From Piscinibacter caeni (GTDB lineage: Bacteria; Pseudomonadota; Gammaproteobacteria; Burkholderiales; Burkholderiaceae_C), in assembly GCA_003265685.1 (NCBI GenBank), contig QJOU01000084.1:1-41656 (forward strand): a stretch of DNA of 41,656 nucleotides, written 5' to 3'. The translations under genes and the position numbers were made by a program. Positions 38,594 through 41,656 of this stretch are shown in pieces (the stretch's first letter is position 1; each line of letters starts with the position of its first letter). A model generated the notes under the pieces. It was not told the DNA's origin, made no database searches, and saw only the letters and a program-made list of their open reading frames with translations.

Positions 38594-39208
38594 TCAGTCG
38601 TAGCTCGGGTCTTCGCCGATGTCCGGCACGCGCGCGATGTAGGACGCGTCGCCGAAGTCGAGCAGGTCGCGCGCCGACTCGAAGCCCGGCAGGCCGGCCT
38701 CCTTGCGCAGCGAATTGAGCCGGTTCATCCAGCCCTTCAGGAACACCGCCTGGCTCGGCTTGCGCTCGACGATGCTGCGGTAGAAGGCCTCGCGCTTGTT
38801 GCAGTACTCGGCCACCAGGCTGCCCTGGTCGCAGCCGGCCACCGCCTTCTCGGTGCCGGGGCCGAAGTCGCCGTCGACCGAGCAGCCCGCACAGGACTGC
38901 AGGAAGCGCACCGCGCGGCCCACGCCCATGTTGACCGCGGTGTCGAACTGCACCAGGTCCAGCGGCGTGACGAGCATGTCGCAGCGCGGCGGCAGCCAGT
39001 AGTCGCTGGCGTAGATGGCATGCACCTCGGCGTCGCTGATCTGCTTGACGTCCTGCGCGGCCTGGCCCTGGCGTGCGCGCCAGGCGTCGTAGACCTTCTG
39101 CGTGACGCCCTTGTTGGTGCGCCCGCCGGGATCGGCCGGGTGGTCGACGAAGCCGCCTTCCCAGCGCAGCACGAACTTCAGGGCGGCGCCCAGGGCCGGG
39201 TTGTCCAT
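38594..39208 (-). CDS. Glycoside hydrolase family 108 peptidoglycan hydrolase
   Basis: 204 residues. The N-terminal GH108 (N-acetylmuramidase-like) domain has ALKFVLRWEGGFVDHPADPGGRTNKGVTQKVYDAW with catalytic Glu17, followed by SDYWLPPRCDML and VQFDTAVNMGVGRAVRFLQSCAG; the C-terminal part (VDGDFGPGTEKAVAG, YCNKREAFYRSIVERKPSQAVFLKGWMNRLNSLRKEAG) resembles the PG_binding_3 domain that accompanies GH108. These are mostly phage endolysins or secretion-linked muramidases. It has no signal peptide or holin beside it and no phage genes nearby. Its ATG has AGGAGATCTCC upstream, 19 bases after the sensor gene. Confidence 0.9.
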   Translation of the reverse strand: MDNPALGAALKFVLRWEGGFVDHPADPGGRTNKGVTQKVYDAWRARQGQAAQDVKQISDAEVHAIYASDYWLPPRCDMLVTPLDLVQFDTAVNMGVGRAVRFLQSCAGCSVDGDFGPGTEKAVAGCDQGSLVAEYCNKREAFYRSIVERKPSQAVFLKGWMNRLNSLRKEAGLPGFESARDLLDFGDASYIARVPDIGEDPSYD

Positions 39209-39227
39209 GGAGATCTCCTGGTTGAAC

Positions 39228-41246
39228 TCAGCCGAGCAGCGCCCGGCTGTCGATGGTCTTCACGACGAAGCTGCCGACCTCGCGCGCCAGCCGCACCATC
39301 TGTGCGGTGCCGCCGTCGCGCCCGGTGTCCACGCCGTCGTACAGCGCCAGCACGGTGACGCGGTCGGCACCCGAGGTATTGGCGATCTGCAGCACCCAGC
39401 GGTTGCCGCGGCTCCAGACGTCGATGCCGCGGGCGCGCACCCAGCGCGGCGGCTCGGCGTGGTCGGCCAGCTGCAGCGTCCGGCCCTTCATCTCGTCGAC
39501 GATGGCGAGGAAACGCGCGCGCCAGTCGTCCAGCGTGCGGAACACCAGGCGCGACACATCCTCGGCCGGCATCGGCAGGCACAGCCGGCGCGCCAGGCCC
39601 AGCTCGCGCGCCACCTCGTGCGCCAGGATGTCGGCACCCGGCGCGCCGGAGGCCAGCAGCGTCAGCTCCTCGTCGGCCGCGGCGGCCGCCTGCAGCGCGC
39701 CCAGCTGCGTGCGGATCAGCTCGCGCGCCTTGCCTTCGGCCGTGGCCGGGAAACGCGGCGGCGCACCCGGGGCGTCGATGCCATGGCCGGTGAACACACA
39801 CAGGTGCTGCCGCTTCTTCGGCTTGGGCGCCTGCGCGAAGGCGGCGAACACCGCCTGGGCGGCCGGCGCCCGGAAGCCGAGTGCGGCGAACAGCTCGAGC
39901 TGGCCGCCGGCGGCGTCGAAGGCCCAGGCCTTGTTGGGCGGGATCGCGTCGGTGTAGGCCTGCACGATGGCCGAGGCGTCGGCCTGCCATTCCTCGTCGG
40001 GCTGGGTCAGGAACAGCAGGTCGGCCGCGGCGATGTCGGCCCACATCTTGTCGTCGCCCTGCTCCTGCGCCACCGCGCGGTCGATCGCCGCCTCGACCAC
40101 GTGGGTCAGGGCCGGCAGATCGGTGTCCAGGTCCTCGCGGGCGCGGTCGGCGTCCTTCTTGCGGCCCTTGAACAGCACCGGCCAGTTGGGCAGCTCGGCC
40201 AGCTCGCGCAGGATGCGGCCCATCTGCAGCGCCGCCAGGCCGGGGTAGAACTTGTTCAGGTCGCACTCGAAGGCGGCGCGGTAGGCGTGGAAGGCGTCCA
40301 GCGCCTTGCCGTCGAGCGCCCGCTTGCGCGCCTCGGCCGGGTCAGCCACGCCCTCGAAGCGGCCGCGCCACAGCGTCTTCGCGTTGCGCGCCTGCAGCGC
40401 GAGCGCCTCGGCGCGGTCGCGTGTGGACAGGCGTGGCGCGTTGAGCACCTTCTCGATCGCCTGGTCGGAGGAGGCCAGCAACGCGTCGCGCTTGTCGACC
40501 CGGTACATGCGCTCGTAGACATTGGCCAGCGCCAGGTGCGCCTCCAGGTCGCCGTCGTCGCCGTCGCGCAGGCGCTCCCAGTTGTCGCGCGCGGCGCCTA
40601 GGTCCTTCAGGCTCCACTGCGCGCGCGCGACGCGCCGCAGTGCATCGGGCTCGTAGCGCTGGCCCGCCACGTCGTCGGCGATCACGCGCAGCCAGGCCTT
40701 GTCCTTGGCACGCTCGGCGCGCTCGACCTCGTCGATCAGGTCCAGCGGCACGACGATCACCTCGGACGGGTCGGCCTCGCTCAGCGAGGGCAGCAGCAGG
40801 AAGATCGGGCTGTCGGTCGGCCGGTCGCTCAGCAGCGTCTTCTTCAGCGCCGCGGTGAGCCGCTCCACCGAACCGCCCGGGTTGCCGATGTCGTAGGCGA
40901 GGTAGCGGTCGGTCGACAGGTCGAACGGCGTCTTGTCGGCCGAGCCCTCGCCGCGGATCAGCACGGTGTGCTTGCGGCGCAGCGCGTGGCGGATGCCCAG
41001 TTCGTAGAACACGTTCGCGTTGTGGACCGTGATGTCGCAGATCACCACGTCGGCCTCGATGATCAGCGCGAACATGTCCTCGCGGATGTTGCCCGAGTCC
41101 TCCTCGGTGGCAGTGGTGCCGCCCGAGAGGCCGCAGGCCTGCATGGCCGGCTCGATCAGCTCGGCCTGCACCTTGTCGAAATCGACCTCGACGCCGCTCG
41201 AATCCTTCTTCTTGCCGAAGCCGCGGATGATGAAGGCGCGTGTCAT
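39228..41246 (-). CDS. Deoxyribosyltransferase-like/TPR-S/SLOG sensor protein
   Basis: 672 residues, cytoplasmic. Residues about 1-130 form a Rossmann-like domain of the nucleoside-deoxyribosyltransferase/DRHyd class: ATEEDSGNIREDMFALI, ADVVICDITVHNANVFYELG (65-84), IRHALRRKHTVLI. Residues about 190-460 are a TPR-S helical domain (ARAQWSLKDLGAARDNWERL, FHAYRAAFECDLNKFYPGLAALQM). Residues about 475-600 are a SLOG-like Rossmann domain (HLCVFTGHGIDAPG, LLASGAPGADILAHEVAREL) and the C-terminal 70 residues are conserved-looking beta/alpha. SLOG and DRHyd domains are proposed to bind or process nucleotide-derived signals in bacterial conflict systems. The order DRHyd then TPR-S parallels the N-terminus of metazoan ASK kinases. 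First gene of the operon; GGAG before the ATG. Confidence 0.85.
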   Translation of the reverse strand: MTRAFIIRGFGKKKDSSGVEVDFDKVQAELIEPAMQACGLSGGTTATEEDSGNIREDMFALIIEADVVICDITVHNANVFYELGIRHALRRKHTVLIRGEGSADKTPFDLSTDRYLAYDIGNPGGSVERLTAALKKTLLSDRPTDSPIFLLLPSLSEADPSEVIVVPLDLIDEVERAERAKDKAWLRVIADDVAGQRYEPDALRRVARAQWSLKDLGAARDNWERLRDGDDGDLEAHLALANVYERMYRVDKRDALLASSDQAIEKVLNAPRLSTRDRAEALALQARNAKTLWRGRFEGVADPAEARKRALDGKALDAFHAYRAAFECDLNKFYPGLAALQMGRILRELAELPNWPVLFKGRKKDADRAREDLDTDLPALTHVVEAAIDRAVAQEQGDDKMWADIAAADLLFLTQPDEEWQADASAIVQAYTDAIPPNKAWAFDAAGGQLELFAALGFRAPAAQAVFAAFAQAPKPKKRQHLCVFTGHGIDAPGAPPRFPATAEGKARELIRTQLGALQAAAAADEELTLLASGAPGADILAHEVARELGLARRLCLPMPAEDVSRLVFRTLDDWRARFLAIVDEMKGRTLQLADHAEPPRWVRARGIDVWSRGNRWVLQIANTSGADRVTVLALYDGVDTGRDGGTAQMVRLAREVGSFVVKTIDSRALLG

Positions 41247-41402
41247 GGGGTACTCCGTGGCGGCCGGTGGCCGCAGGGGTCACTTGTAAGGGAAAGCGCC
41301 GGCCGCGTACAGACGGTGCCGGCGTGCGGCGGTCCCTAGTTCGAACGATTCGCCAGCCGGCCCGGTGGGCCTATGGTCGCGACGACAACCGCGGAGACCG
41401 CC
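41247..41402. promoter_or_regulatory. Divergent intergenic region upstream of the TPR-S/SLOG operon
   Basis: 156 bases between divergent starts. It contains a GC-rich partial palindrome GCGGCCGGTGGCCGC (41259-41273) and AGTTCGAACG with central palindrome TTCGAA (about 41338-41347). TATGGT (about 41371) could be a weak -10 box for the rightward gene, without a clear -35. No defined operator. Confidence 0.3.
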
Positions 41403-41656
41403 ATGTGCAGCCCCTTCTTCGGCCAGCGCTTCACCTTCACCCAGCCCGACGGCAGCACGCTCGAGGTGATCGGCTGGGGCGACCAGCAGCACGCCCGCTT
41501 CGAGACGCCCGAGGGCTGGACCGTGGCACGCAACCCGGCCAGCGGCTGGTGGGAGGTGGCACAGGCCTCGCCCGACGGCATGAACCTGGAGGCGCTGCCG
41601 GGCGTGCGCAGCGCCGCGGCGGCCGCGGCGGCCGGCGTGCCGCGCGGCCTGCGCCT
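41403..41656 (+). CDS. M6-metalloprotease-like protein, N-terminus only (runs off window)
   Basis: An open frame from the ATG at 41403 to the window end, with GCGGAG before the start. The first 85 residues include GQRFTFTQPDGSTLEVIGWGDQQHARFETPEGWTVARNPASGWWEVAQ, which resembles the N-terminal segment of M6 (immune inhibitor A-like) metalloprotease proteins; the zinc-binding HExxH would lie beyond the window. The start MCSPFFGQRF has no signal peptide, unusual for M6 enzymes, most of which are secreted. Divergent from the TPR-S/SLOG operon and possibly co-regulated. Confidence 0.6.
   Translation, partial: MCSPFFGQRFTFTQPDGSTLEVIGWGDQQHARFETPEGWTVARNPASGWWEVAQASPDGMNLEALPGVRSAAAAAAAGVPRGLR

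Noticed and set aside
38594-39208. GH108 gene as evidence of a prophage remnant
   Set aside because: No other phage genes in the window, and it sits tightly inside an operon of non-phage genes.

Overview
The window is about 41.7 kb of very GC-rich DNA with strong third-position G/C bias, tightly packed operons and many four-base start/stop overlaps. Gene content (QseBC-type two-component pair, HemP, GguC/ChvE/GguAB sugar genes, DUF6502 and DUF4382 proteins, OprB-type porin) and a G-run/C-run intergenic palindrome near 22.4 kb point to a Burkholderiales betaproteobacterium, probably a Comamonadaceae/Rubrivivax-like lineage. The taxon is inferred from style, not from a marker gene. No tRNA, rRNA, CRISPR array or insertion sequence was seen, and no gene-free stretch exceeds about 240 bases.

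Left part (1-16.2 kb): the 3' end of a giant ATPase/GAF/PAS/hybrid histidine kinase; a convergent operon of a FrnE-like DsbA-family protein and a QseBC-like pair; a DUF6502-DUF4382 lipoprotein pair with two small ORFs behind it; an OprB-type porin gene carrying an apparent one-base frameshift; katG; and a hemP-chaN pair behind a near-ideal Fur box.

Middle part (16.2-32.9 kb): a pentose/aldose uptake and oxidation island centred on a GbpR-like LysR regulator. Leftward run GguC-family protein, an aldehyde dehydrogenase of the alpha-ketoglutaric semialdehyde type, and a YtfQ-YtfR-YtfT-YjfF transporter. Rightward run an IlvD/Edd-family sugar-acid dehydratase, an SMP-30 lactonase, an aldose epimerase and a ChvE-GguA-GguB transporter. 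A sugar 1-dehydrogenase of the SDR family sits between. Together these cover a non-phosphorylative (Weimberg-type) route from L-arabinose or D-xylose to 2-oxoglutarate. In both transporter operons a strong intrinsic terminator lies between the binding-protein gene and the ATPase gene.

Right part (32.9 kb-end): a winged-helix/STAND-ATPase regulator divergent from two tiny envelope ORFs, then a compact four-gene leftward operon that is the most interesting item. It encodes a deoxyribosyltransferase-like/TPR-S/SLOG protein, a GH108 peptidoglycan hydrolase, an alpha/beta hydrolase, and a TPR-S/trypsin-like protease. This looks like a nucleotide-signal-sensing conflict (defence or cell-suicide) system whose two large proteins share the TPR-S module known from metazoan ASK kinases. 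A divergent, truncated M6-metalloprotease-like gene ends the window.
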